Shown here one piece after another: positions 1-7,187 of a stretch of 28,789 bases of DNA (its first letter is position 1; each line of letters starts with the position of its first letter). The stretch covers positions 1 to 28,789 of the forward strand of contig JBMFUG010000024.1 of assembly GCA_049966695.1 (NCBI GenBank), written 5' to 3'. Made by a program: the position numbers and the translations under genes. The stretch comes from JAKAWM01 sp049966695. Lineage in GTDB: Bacteria > Actinomycetota > Acidimicrobiia > Acidimicrobiales > Palsa-688. The notes beneath the pieces were generated by a model. That model made no database searches. It saw nothing but the letters and a program-made list of their open reading frames with translations, and had not been told where the DNA came from.

Positions 1-578
1 CTAACAACAAGACGACGATGATGGGTGCCTTCAAGATGGCCGACGAGGTCCTGTTGCACGGGGTGCAGGGGATAACCGAGCTCATCACCACCCCGGGCCT
101 CATCAACACCGACTTTGCCGACGTGAAGATGATCATGAGCAACGCAGGCACAGCGATCATGGGCATCGGCAGCGCCACCGGCGACGGACGGGCGACGGCA
201 GCCGCCAAGTTGGCTATCACGTCTCCTCTCTTGGAAGCTTCCATAGAGGGTGCCAGGGGCATACTGCTGAACATCGCCGGTGGCCCCGACCTGGGCCTGT
301 TCGAGGTCAATGAGGCGGCCGAGATCATCCATTCGGCCGCTCACCCTGACGCTAACATCATCTTTGGCCAGGTCATTGACGAGGCTATGGGCGATGAGGT
401 GCGGGTCACCGTCATAGCGGCGGGCTTCGACCGCTGGGACGAGGAGGCCCCGGCAGCTGGCTCCGAGGAGCGCAAGGACAATGGCATCGGCTTAGTAGAA
501 GATGACGAGGTCATGGCGTCTGACGGGCTGGGCTTCGGGGACGAGGACGATTTCGACGTCCCGTCGTTCCTGAAGTAG
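1..578 (+). CDS. ftsZ: Cell division protein FtsZ, 3' part (5' end outside window)
   Basis: FtsZ is the tubulin-like GTPase that polymerises into the cytokinetic Z-ring at the inner membrane. The reading frame is open from the first complete codon at position 3, so the gene is cut by the window edge; the ATGs at 18 and 21 are internal methionines. What remains is the end of the GTPase domain and the whole C-terminal domain, with family blocks ADEVLLHGVQGIT, TTPGLINTDFADVK, MGIGSATGDGR, SPLLEASIEGA and HPDANIIFGQVID. An acidic linker follows, then the extreme C-terminal peptide DDFDVPSFLK, the conserved tail that binds partners such as SepF. SepF is encoded 1.5 kb downstream in the same operon. 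The identification is secure. Confidence 0.97.
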   Translation, partial: NNKTTMMGAFKMADEVLLHGVQGITELITTPGLINTDFADVKMIMSNAGTAIMGIGSATGDGRATAAAKLAITSPLLEASIEGARGILLNIAGGPDLGLFEVNEAAEIIHSAAHPDANIIFGQVIDEAMGDEVRVTVIAAGFDRWDEEAPAAGSEERKDNGIGLVEDDEVMASDGLGFGDEDDFDVPSFLK

Positions 579-634
579 CACTGAACAACGAGAGGGCATC
601 CGGGCGGGCCGAGGGGTTGGAGGGGCCCGCGAAC

Positions 635-1333
635 ATGTGCGCCAGTGCCTGGGCCGTCGGCTTGGCAGGCGGTGCCTGCATGGTGTCAGCCGCTCGCCAG
701 GCTGGCGACTTTTCCAACCCCTGGGCACCCGAAGCCCTGGAAGCGCAGCGGTCGCTCGTGGACTTGCCATGGACTTGGCTCCACCAGGTGCATGGGGCAC
801 GAGTTGTCATTGTCGAGCGTCCTGGGGCGCACAGGGGAGAAGACGCTGACGCAGCAGTGACTGCTTGTCCCGGTGCCGCTCTTGCAATTTTTACCGCCGA
901 CTGCGCGCCTGTCGGGCTTGGAAGCCCAGAAGGTGTCATAGGCGCCGTGCACGCTGGCTGGAAGGGCTTGCTGGCGGGCGTGGTCGAGGCGGCAGTCGAC
1001 GCCATGCGTTGTCTTGGCGCTAGCAAGGTGGTGGCTGGGCTCGGCCCTTGCATAGCACCTCACTTCTACAGGTTCTCGCCTGCGGACCTCGGCCTGGTCG
1101 AAAGCCGGCTGGGCCCAGCAGTGAGGTCCTTGGACGCTGACGGCCACCCGGCCTTGGACCTGCGCCTAGCGGTACGGGCGGCACTTGAGCGATCGGGTGC
1201 CGAGCTGGTGGCCGCCTCTACGACTTGCACGCACTGCTCTGCTGACCACTGGTCATGGCGCGCCCGGGCCGACACCGGGCGCCAGGCCACGGTCGTGTGG
1301 CGGCGAGAGGTGGTGCTCGGGGAAGCTGGTTGA
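635..1333 (+). CDS. pgeF: YfiH/LACC1-family purine nucleoside phosphorylase-type protein (PgeF)
   Basis: A member of the multicopper polyphenol oxidase (YfiH, DUF152) family. Relatives have been described as laccase-like, as purine nucleoside phosphorylase/adenosine deaminase, and as an editor of peptidoglycan precursors; which activity applies here cannot be read from sequence. The three metal or catalytic positions are visible: H53 in QVHG, C90 in FTADC and H106 in AVHAGWKG, followed by GPCIAPHFY. I chose ATG 635 (232 residues) because GGAGGGG at 619-625 is well spaced from it. An upstream TTG at 617 is in frame but has its purine run directly abutting. It sits in the usual actinobacterial place between ftsZ and yggS, and its stop is 1 bp before the next start. 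Confidence 0.88.
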   Translation: MCASAWAVGLAGGACMVSAARQAGDFSNPWAPEALEAQRSLVDLPWTWLHQVHGARVVIVERPGAHRGEDADAAVTACPGAALAIFTADCAPVGLGSPEGVIGAVHAGWKGLLAGVVEAAVDAMRCLGASKVVAGLGPCIAPHFYRFSPADLGLVESRLGPAVRSLDADGHPALDLRLAVRAALERSGAELVAASTTCTHCSADHWSWRARADTGRQATVVWRREVVLGEAG

Positions 1334-1334
1334 G

Positions 1335-1991
1335 GTGCCAAGAGATCTGGTGGACGGCTTGGCGGTAGCCGAGAGGTTGGCCGCCGTGCGTGAGCGCATT
1401 GCACGCGCTGGCGCCGACCCACAGGCCGTCGGCATCGTAGCGGTGACAAAAAGCCTGGGGGTGGCGGCCATAGAAGCCGCCGTCAGGGCGGGGCTGTACG
1501 ACATCGGCGAGAACTACGCTCAGGAACTGCTGGGAAAGGTCGCTGGCGCACCGCCGGGGGTGCGTTGGCATTTCTTGGGAGCGCCGCAGCGCAATAAGAT
1601 CAGCCGGCTCGCGCCGCACGTGCACATTTGGCAAGGGATCGACAATGAGCAAGCGGCCCTTGCCCTGGCCAAGCGTTGCCCGGGGGCCTCGGTGCTTGTC
1701 CAAGTCAGGCTGTACGGGGCACCGCCCCGCCGGGGGGCTCCGTTGCCGGAGGTGCCGGCCCTGGTCGAGGTTGCGGCCAAAGCCGGCCTCGACGTTCGCG
1801 GCCTGATGGCGGTTGGCCCCCCTGAGGCCAGCCCCTCGGAGCTAAGGGCGAGCTTCCGACAAGTGGCACGCCTTGCTGGCCACCTTGGGCTGCGCGAACT
1901 GTCCATGGGCATGAGCGGCGATTTTGAACAGGCGGTCGCCGAAGGGGCGACCATGCTGCGTTTGGGCCGGGTGCTGTTCGGTGAGCGCTAG
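1335..1991 (+). CDS. yggS: PLP homeostasis protein, YggS family
   Basis: A single-domain alanine-racemase-fold protein that binds pyridoxal phosphate and helps balance vitamin B6 and amino/keto acid pools; no substrate reaction is established for the family. The PLP lysine is K39 in IVAVTKS, followed by DIGENYAQE, WHFLGAPQRNK and the phosphate-binding end SMGMSGDFEQA with TMLRLGRVLFG. The block normally reading WHFIGxLQxNK is GAPQRNK here, a mild deviation. The start is taken at GTG 1335 (218 residues), with GGGGAAG at 1319-1325 nine bases upstream; GTG 1350 is an alternative. The frame is open far upstream (to 1185), but that part overlaps yfiH and matches no family sequence. Translation is probably coupled to yfiH. 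Confidence 0.88.
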   Translation: MPRDLVDGLAVAERLAAVRERIARAGADPQAVGIVAVTKSLGVAAIEAAVRAGLYDIGENYAQELLGKVAGAPPGVRWHFLGAPQRNKISRLAPHVHIWQGIDNEQAALALAKRCPGASVLVQVRLYGAPPRRGAPLPEVPALVEVAAKAGLDVRGLMAVGPPEASPSELRASFRQVARLAGHLGLRELSMGMSGDFEQAVAEGATMLRLGRVLFGER

Positions 1992-2050
1992 ACGCTCAAG
2001 TGCACCACTGAGCAGGCTGGTCAAGCTAGGCTTGTACCGAGGAGGACGCG

Positions 2051-2587
2051 ATGGCAGTAACAGGCAAGAAGGTACTGGTGTGGCTTGGCCTTGCCGACGC
2101 CGACGAGTACGACGCCTATGACGCCTACGAGGACGCAGAGGAGCCCCAGCCCACCTCCAGGAGGGTGATGGACGCCCCCGCGGAGCCGGTGGTGCAGGCG
2201 TCACCAGCACCGGCGGTCCGGCCGCTGCCGAGGGGCGGGCAGGAGCCTGGGGCCACCATAAACTTGGTGCCTGCTCCCGCGAGCTTGCGACCGTTACCCG
2301 GCTCGCAGGTAAACCAAAAGGTGCACGTTGCTGCGCCTTCTGAGTTCGCTGACGCTCAGGAGATAGCGGACCGCTTTCGAAGCGGCCAACCGGTGATCGT
2401 CAACCTGGGGAATACCTACCGGGAACTTGCCCACCGGATGATCGACTTTTGCAGCGGCGTTGCGTACGCTCTCGGGGGGACCATGGACAAGGTGGCTGAC
2501 AAGGTGTTCTTGATGACACCGAACAACGTGGAGGTCTCAGCCGAGGAAAAGCGCCGTCTTTTGGAGCGCGGCTTGTACCGCTCATGA
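2051..2587 (+). CDS. sepF: Cell division protein SepF
   Basis: SepF tethers FtsZ filaments to the membrane through an N-terminal amphipathic helix and a C-terminal dimerising and polymerising domain; in actinobacteria lacking FtsA it is the main anchor. The protein is 178 residues. The N-terminus (MAVTGKKVLVWLGLAD) can form the membrane helix. A variable acidic and Pro/Ala-rich linker runs to about residue 95, then comes the SepF domain with FADAQEIADRF, QPVIVNLGN, RMIDFCSGVAYALGG and KVFLMTPNNVEVS. The ATG has an exact AGGAGG at 2040-2045 with 5 bases spacing. Location two genes after ftsZ is the standard arrangement. Confidence 0.95.
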   Translation: MAVTGKKVLVWLGLADADEYDAYDAYEDAEEPQPTSRRVMDAPAEPVVQASPAPAVRPLPRGGQEPGATINLVPAPASLRPLPGSQVNQKVHVAAPSEFADAQEIADRFRSGQPVIVNLGNTYRELAHRMIDFCSGVAYALGGTMDKVADKVFLMTPNNVEVSAEEKRRLLERGLYRS

Positions 2588-2668
2588 GCAACGCTCTGTG
2601 CGTACTTAGGTGAGCAGGCCTCAGGCGCTGCTGCGGTCCTGTTGACAGCTGGCTAGCTGGGGGCGGTA

Positions 2669-2938
2669 GTGGCTTACCTCGTGCACCACCCGCTTTATTT
2701 CTTGGCGGTCATCTACCTAGTGGTCCTCGTGCTGCGGGCGGCATTGTCGTGGTTCCCGGTCGAGCCAGGCACCGGCCTGGCGAGCGTCAACCACTGGCTG
2801 TACGTGCTGACCGAGCCATTTTTGGCGCCCTTCCGCAAAGTAATACCGCCTATGGGGATGATTGACGTCTCCTATCTGGTCGCTGTCCTTGTCTTGTGGT
2901 TGGTGGCGCAGTACTTGCTAGCCCGGCTGGTGGTGTAG
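2669..2938 (+). CDS. yggT: YggT family integral membrane protein
   Basis: A small membrane protein of 89 residues with two hydrophobic helices (about residues 7-27 and 66-88) separated by a loop carrying the family pattern LTEPFLAPFRKVIPPMGMIDVSYL. YggT proteins are nearly always encoded between sepF and divIVA. They have been linked to osmotic tolerance and division, but no biochemical role is established. The start is GTG 2669, preceded by a G-rich stretch rather than a clean ribosome binding site. The spacing from sepF is 81 bases, and divIVA follows after 53 bases. Confidence 0.9.
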   Translation: MAYLVHHPLYFLAVIYLVVLVLRAALSWFPVEPGTGLASVNHWLYVLTEPFLAPFRKVIPPMGMIDVSYLVAVLVLWLVAQYLLARLVV

Positions 2939-2977
2939 CGGCTCGGTCAGGTCCTCGTCTTCGCGTCCCCACGTGGC

Positions 2978-2991
2978 TACGATTACCAAAC
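2978..2991 (+). promoter_or_regulatory. Candidate leaderless promoter -10 box for divIVA
   Basis: TACGAT at 2978-2983 fits the TANNNT -10 pattern and ends 8 bases before the ATG at 2992, so transcription would begin at or within a base or two of the start codon. No purine-rich ribosome binding site lies directly upstream of that ATG, which agrees with a leaderless message. I see no convincing -35 box. This is inference from spacing only. Confidence 0.35.
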
Positions 2992-3963
2992 ATGGAAGTG
3001 ACACCCAAAGTTTTCCGGGAGGTCCAGTTCCGGGAAAAGGGGCGTGGTGGCGGTGGCTACCACCCCGAAGACGTGGACGAGTTCTTGGAGCAGGCAGCTC
3101 TCGGAGTGGAACAGCTTTTGGGACGTCTCCACCAGGCCGAGGAGCGGGTCAGGCAACTAGAAGAGAGCGCCTCTGAGGCGGCCAGCAGCGAGGAGCTCCT
3201 CAAGCGGACGCTGGTGCTGGCCCAGAGGACCGCCGACCAAGTTGTCCAAGAGGCGCGCGAGGAGGCCGCGCGTATCGTGGCTGAGGCTAGGGCGCAGGGA
3301 GAAGCACTGCTTGCTGAGGGCGCGGCCCGTGGACAACGGGCTTACGAGGACGCCATTGCAGACCAGCGTTCTAACCTTGAAGCGGCCGAGGCTGCTCTGA
3401 GGCAGATCCAGCGTGAGTCCAACGCGCTACGAGAGTGGGTGGACCAGCACCGGGCGCACCTGCTTAGCGCATTGGCGGACGCGCAGGCCTTGGTGCAAAG
3501 CGCTGGCCTCCTGTCAGAGCCGCCGGCTGTCAGCTTGGCGCCTAGGCAGGGTGCTGGGGGACAGCCCAGCACGGGCCTTGTGCCTGGGGACGAAGCCCTA
3601 AGGGCAGGGACGGCTCAGGCAGATGGCCAAGAGGTCGCCCAGCTGGTGGCCCGTGGCGAGGAGGGCCAGGCAGGCAACGCGCGCGAGGTTGCTCGAACCT
3701 ACCCTGAGGCAGCAATGTCGGGCGGGGGACAGCTGGTAGCTAGAGGCGCAGGTGACGGCGCGAGCACGGGCCAGCTAGCACCAGCGCCGGAGGCAGCACA
3801 AGACCCGGCAACGTTCCCGCCTCCACCGCTAGCAGCGACGGGAGGTGCCTACCCCGGGCCGCCCACGATGGCCCTCGACGAGCGGGCGCTCGAGAGCTTT
3901 TTCAGTGACAACGACCTGGAAGACGACCAACGTCCGTCGGGCCGGCTACGTCACCGGCATTGA
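2992..3963 (+). CDS. divIVA: DivIVA/Wag31-type polar growth and division protein
   Basis: DivIVA coats negatively curved membrane at poles and septa and recruits wall-synthesis machinery; in actinobacteria (Wag31) it drives tip growth. The 323-residue protein begins MEVTPKVFREVQF, has the family block YHPEDVDEFLEQA within the first 35 residues, then a long charged Glu/Ala/Gln/Arg coiled coil to about residue 165. A low-complexity Gly/Ala/Pro tail runs from about 180 to 305, ending in an acidic segment (ESFFSDNDLEDDQ). A GRGGGG stretch lies in the N-terminal domain before the conserved tyrosine. The frame is open back to 2896 inside yggT, but the family sequence starts at ATG 2992. It is longer than typical DivIVA because of the tail. 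Confidence 0.85.
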   Translation: MEVTPKVFREVQFREKGRGGGGYHPEDVDEFLEQAALGVEQLLGRLHQAEERVRQLEESASEAASSEELLKRTLVLAQRTADQVVQEAREEAARIVAEARAQGEALLAEGAARGQRAYEDAIADQRSNLEAAEAALRQIQRESNALREWVDQHRAHLLSALADAQALVQSAGLLSEPPAVSLAPRQGAGGQPSTGLVPGDEALRAGTAQADGQEVAQLVARGEEGQAGNAREVARTYPEAAMSGGGQLVARGAGDGASTGQLAPAPEAAQDPATFPPPPLAATGGAYPGPPTMALDERALESFFSDNDLEDDQRPSGRLRHRH

Positions 3964-4094
3964 CCGGCGCTCTAGCGGCACAGGTGCGGGCGACGTTCTT
4001 CCGGGCTGCGCCGCCCCCGCGTTGGCGCGCTGCATGATAGGCTACCGCGCTCCGTGAAGGCCAATCCGGCCGAACTGGGGTAAGGTGCCACGAA

Positions 4095-4907
4095 ATGCCT
4101 AAGGCCAAGCAAGAGGGCTCTGAGGAGTCTCAAAGAGCTAATGTCGTCCACGTTGAAGGGGACGGGCTGCCAAGCCAGAGCGTTGTTGACAAGGGCGCTC
4201 CCAAAGCGCTCGGTACAGCTCGCAGGGCCGCGCGAAAGTCGGCGGGCAGCGCCAAGTCGGGCTCGGTTGCTGGCTCTCCGGGCGAGGGAGATGGCCGGCA
4301 CGGGGCTCGGGATGTCCTTGTAAACGACCAAGCCAGTGCCCAGCCAAACGACCAAGCCAGTGCCAAGCCGGGGGTTGACGTGACGGGCACTGAGGTACGA
4401 GCAGTGACGGCAGTGGCGGCTGGCGCGGCGCCGAGCAGTTCCAAGACGCGGGCCAGGCGGGCCACGGCCCGTCACGAGGGTCATGCCGCCATGGCGAGCA
4501 CGGCGTCGCCCGGCGCGAGCGAGGACGAGGAGCGTGCTATTTTCCTCGCTCACCAGCGTGAGCTCCTGCTGGCGGAGCGCAACAACTACACCCGCCAGGC
4601 AGAGGAGCTGAGAGCAGAGGCCGAGGCCCTTGCACTTGAGCACGAACCCGGAGACGTCCAGTTCGACGAGGAAGGGGGCGAAGGCGGCACTGTCAGCGTT
4701 GACCGGGAGCTCGACTTGCACCTGTCAGCCCAGGCGCACGCGGCTATTGAAGAGATAGACGCAGCGCTGGCCAAGATCGCAGCTGGCACTTACGGGTTTT
4801 GTGAGAACTGTGGGAGGCCGATACCTACTGCACGGTTGGAAGCCCTGCCGCACGCGCGGTTGTGCGTGTCTTGCAAGAGCGGAGGGTTGTCGGCGCTGCG
4901 CCAATGA
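4095..4907 (+). CDS. TraR/DksA-type zinc-finger protein with long disordered N-terminus
   Basis: The protein is 270 residues. Residues 145-270 form a DksA/TraR-like module: a helical coiled coil (about 145-180), an acidic stretch, a second helix (AQAHAAIEEIDAALAKI) and a four-cysteine zinc finger, C236-x2-C239 and C257-x2-C260. Family members modulate RNA polymerase through its secondary channel; single-domain actinobacterial versions are poorly studied. The first 140 residues are Ala/Ser/Gly/Lys-rich, resemble no domain I know, and contain an 8-residue tandem repeat (NDQASAQP/NDQASAKP) from a 24-bp duplication. A G-rich site with AAGGTG lies 7-18 bases before the ATG. The stop overlaps the lspA start as ATGA, so the two are translationally coupled. 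Confidence 0.8.
   Translation: MPKAKQEGSEESQRANVVHVEGDGLPSQSVVDKGAPKALGTARRAARKSAGSAKSGSVAGSPGEGDGRHGARDVLVNDQASAQPNDQASAKPGVDVTGTEVRAVTAVAAGAAPSSSKTRARRATARHEGHAAMASTASPGASEDEERAIFLAHQRELLLAERNNYTRQAEELRAEAEALALEHEPGDVQFDEEGGEGGTVSVDRELDLHLSAQAHAAIEEIDAALAKIAAGTYGFCENCGRPIPTARLEALPHARLCVSCKSGGLSALRQ
4323..4370 (+). repeat. 24-bp tandem duplication inside the DksA-like gene
   Basis: Two adjacent 24-bp units, 4323-4346 and 4347-4370, differ only near their ends and encode NDQASAQP then NDQASAKP. The repeat is in frame and lies in the disordered N-terminal part, so it changes length without harming the zinc-finger domain. It looks like a recent slippage duplication. Confidence 0.85.
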
Positions 4908-5584
4908 ACCCGGCTGGCTCTGGCCGGGCCGTCGCTCGCGAAGAAAATGGCCCGGACGTGCTGAGCGCCTTCAACGGTTGCCGTGGTGGCACTTCGGGCG
5001 AGGGCAGTGGCGCTTCGCTTGGGGACCGCGGGCGCCGCCGGTACCAACGCAAAGGCGGGCTCCTTTTAACTGTGACAGCCTCGGCGGTGGTCGCCCTGGA
5101 CCAGTGGAGCAAAGACCGGGCCCAGGCCTACCTGCAGCGGTTCCCGTGCCGGTGCCGTCACGTTGTCGGGCCGCTCAGCCTCCAGCTGACAGCCAACCGC
5201 GGGGCGGCTTTCGGGCTCGGCGCGAGTGCTTACCCGATAGTTGTGGCGGCTGCAGTGGCCTTGGTCGTAGTCCTGGTCGCCTACTCTCGCCGAGCGGCTA
5301 TGGGAGGGGTGAGCTGGTCCGTCGCCATCGGCTTAGGCCTGCTGAGCGGTGGTGCGGTTTCAAACCTTGCAGACCGCTTCGTGCGCCACCACCACGGCGC
5401 GGTGGTCGACTTCATCAGGGTCGTCAGCTGGTGGCCCGTCTTCAACGTGGCTGACGCGGCGATAACTACCGGAGCGGTAGTGCTCGGGGCATCTTTGTTG
5501 CTGTCCAGCCCGAAAAGCACAAAGGACGTGCCGGGCACGTCGGCTCGGCCGATGTCGTCCGGTCCGGCAGCGCCAGGGCTTTGA
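4904..5584 (+). CDS. lspA: Lipoprotein signal peptidase (signal peptidase II)
   Basis: LspA is an inner-membrane aspartyl protease that cleaves signal peptides of diacylglyceryl-modified prolipoproteins. The 226-residue protein shows ALDQWSK before the second helix region, NRGAAFGLGAS, VSNLADRF with the first catalytic aspartate (D157), VVDFI and FNVADAAI with the second (D184). Four hydrophobic helices fit about residues 51-70, 110-128, 135-155 and 180-200. ATG 4904 overlaps the upstream stop as ATGA. From this start there is a charged Gly/Arg-rich N-terminal extension of about 48 residues that most LspA proteins lack; no later ATG exists before the first helix. It is followed directly by the rluD-type gene, a common actinobacterial pairing. 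Confidence 0.93.
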   Translation: MNPAGSGRAVAREENGPDVLSAFNGCRGGTSGEGSGASLGDRGRRRYQRKGGLLLTVTASAVVALDQWSKDRAQAYLQRFPCRCRHVVGPLSLQLTANRGAAFGLGASAYPIVVAAAVALVVVLVAYSRRAAMGGVSWSVAIGLGLLSGGAVSNLADRFVRHHHGAVVDFIRVVSWWPVFNVADAAITTGAVVLGASLLLSSPKSTKDVPGTSARPMSSGPAAPGL

Positions 5585-5595
5585 GGGGGGCTTTC

Positions 5596-6612
5596 GTGCG
5601 CCTGCGGTTCAACGTCCCAGCTGCCTTGGACGGCGAGCGAGTGGACCGGGGCCTCGCCCTGCTGATGGGTGCCACGCGCTCTCAAGCCGCGAGGCTTGTG
5701 ACGGAGGGGTCTGCACGCCTTGGCGGTCGCCTCGTTGTGTCGGGAGGACGACGCTTACGTGAGGGGGAGCTATTGGAGGTGGAGGTGCCAGCGACCGCTG
5801 AGCCCAGCACGCCAACGACCGGGCCCCTTGAGGCTGGCAGCGGCCCTGCCCCGGCCGTACTTGCAGGTGCAGGGAGGCTTGCCGCTTTGGTCGTGTTCGC
5901 CGACGATGACCTGGTGGTCGTGGACAAGCCTGCTGGCCTAGTGGTCCATCCCGGGGCGGGCAACACGGAGGGCACGTTGGTGCAGCAACTGTTGTACCTT
6001 TTCCCCGACATAGCCTCTGCTGGGCCGCCGGGTGACCGGCCGGGGATCGTCCACCGCCTGGACAAGGGCACCTCCGGGCTCCTCGTCGTCGCTCGCAACA
6101 AGCTTGCCAGGGAGAACTTGACCGCGCAGCTGGCAGCCCGCAAGGTCGAGCGCCGCTATTTGGCCGTCGTGCACGGGCAGGTCGAGCCGGACGATGGGGT
6201 GGTTGAAGCGCCCCTTGGGCGCTCGCCGTCGGCTCGTACCAAAATGGCCGTAATAGAAGGGGGCCGCCGGGCGCGAACCCGTTACAGCGTGCTGGCCCGG
6301 TCTAGCTCAGTGCTGCCGGCAAGCCTGCTCGCCTGCCAGCTGGAAACTGGCCGGACCCATCAGGTCCGCGTGCACTTGGCCGCCATTGGCCACCCCGTCC
6401 TGGCTGATGAGAGGTATTCGACCCCCGGCCTGCTGCGCTCCTGCCGTGGCGCGTTGGCTTCGTTGACGCGGCCGTGGTTACATGCCGCCCGGCTGAGCTT
6501 TGCCCACCCTGCTAGCGGGCAGCGCATGACCTTTGAGTCTGCCCTGCCGTCAGAGCTGGAGGACAGCCTGAGCGTGCTGGGCCTTTATATGCCCAGCAGG
6601 GCCCAGTGGTAG
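5596..6612 (+). CDS. rluD: RluA/RluD-family 23S rRNA pseudouridine synthase
   Basis: It converts uridines to pseudouridine in large-subunit rRNA; the RluD subfamily acts on helix 69. The 338-residue protein has an N-terminal S4 RNA-binding domain (about 12-62, with RVDRGLALLMGATRSQAARLV), a short Pro/Ala/Gly linker, then the catalytic domain. The domain shows DDDLVVVDKPAGLVVHPG, HRLDKGTSGLLVVAR with nucleophile D156, and ETGRTHQVRVHLAAIGHPVLAD. GTG 5596 is used because GAGGGGGG at 5583-5590 lies 5 bases upstream; the TTG at 5581 overlaps the lspA stop and lacks such a site. The exact rRNA target is assumed from family and neighbourhood (lspA-rluD). Confidence 0.9.
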   Translation: MRLRFNVPAALDGERVDRGLALLMGATRSQAARLVTEGSARLGGRLVVSGGRRLREGELLEVEVPATAEPSTPTTGPLEAGSGPAPAVLAGAGRLAALVVFADDDLVVVDKPAGLVVHPGAGNTEGTLVQQLLYLFPDIASAGPPGDRPGIVHRLDKGTSGLLVVARNKLARENLTAQLAARKVERRYLAVVHGQVEPDDGVVEAPLGRSPSARTKMAVIEGGRRARTRYSVLARSSSVLPASLLACQLETGRTHQVRVHLAAIGHPVLADERYSTPGLLRSCRGALASLTRPWLHAARLSFAHPASGQRMTFESALPSELEDSLSVLGLYMPSRAQW

Positions 6613-6632
6613 CTGCCGCTCAGGTGCCCGTG

Positions 6633-6663
6633 CGGCCCGAGAAAGTCGGACTTGAGCGGGCCG
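6633..6663. terminator. Candidate bidirectional terminator between convergent rluD and rrf2 genes
   Basis: A perfect 7-bp stem CGGCCCG/CGGGCCG (6633-6639 with 6657-6663) encloses a smaller AAGT/ACTT hairpin with a CGG loop. It lies in the 61-bp gap between two convergent genes, where a shared terminator is expected. There is no T-run on either side, so this is a GC-hairpin type at best. Confidence 0.45.
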
Positions 6664-6673
6664 GCCCGCCATT

Positions 6674-7135
6674 TCAGTGCATTGCCGGCACGGGCAGTGG
6701 GGCGGCTGCGTCCCCACGAGCCTGTTCGACCATGTCAGCGAGCGTATAAGAGTCAAGATGGGCACGCATGTGCTCGCTGACCGCTGCCCAGACGGCGAGC
6801 AAGACGCACTGGCCTTCGTGGTCGCAGGCTCCGCCCTCGTGCGGTTCGCCAAAGTCGCCCACCACTATCGGGCCGTCCACTGCAGCTACGATCTGGCCGA
6901 GGGTCAGTTGGTCGGGTGAGCGCGCAAGGACGTAACCGCCGCCGACGCCCCGTTTGGAGCGCACCAAGCCCGCTCCTTTCAGGGCCAGGAGGATCTGCTC
7001 CAGGTAAGGCTGAGGCAACCCGGTCCGCTCAGCGATGTCCCGTACCGACGTCGGCTGGTCGTCCGCGTGCAGGGCAAGTGACAGCAGCGCCCTGCACGCG
7101 TAATCACCCCGGGTGGACACCCTCATCACTGCCAT
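6674..7135 (-). CDS. Rrf2-family transcriptional regulator
   Basis: A 153-residue winged-helix regulator. Residues 5-70 hold the Rrf2 DNA-binding domain (MRVSTRGDYACRALLSLAL, VRDIAERTGLPQPYLEQILLALKGAGLV, RGVGGGYVLAR), followed by the helix QLTLGQIVAAVDGP. Family members such as IscR, NsrR and RsrR hold a redox-sensitive Fe-S cluster through cysteines in the following loop. Here that loop has C104 and C110 (C-x5-C), but the usual third cysteine is replaced by a hydrophobic stretch. The start ATG at 7135 has GGAG four bases upstream; ATG 7126 is possible. It is divergent from the phosphodiesterase-like gene at 7188, which is the natural first candidate target. No cysteine desulfurase or isc/suf gene is nearby. 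Confidence 0.9.
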   Translation of the reverse strand: MAVMRVSTRGDYACRALLSLALHADDQPTSVRDIAERTGLPQPYLEQILLALKGAGLVRSKRGVGGGYVLARSPDQLTLGQIVAAVDGPIVVGDFGEPHEGGACDHEGQCVLLAVWAAVSEHMRAHLDSYTLADMVEQARGDAAAPLPVPAMH

Positions 7136-7187
7136 GGTACTCCGGTGCCTGTGTTGGCCCGTCGCTTGGCTGGGGCCGCTAGGGTCA

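Noticed and set aside
3972..4721. Antisense open frame opposite the DksA-like gene
   Set aside because: No ribosome site or motif, and the opposite strand encodes a clear four-cysteine zinc finger.
6656..6669. GCGGGCCGGCCCGC palindrome as a protein-binding site
   Set aside because: It overlaps the stem of the convergent terminator hairpin and consists only of G and C, so it is better explained as part of that structure or chance.
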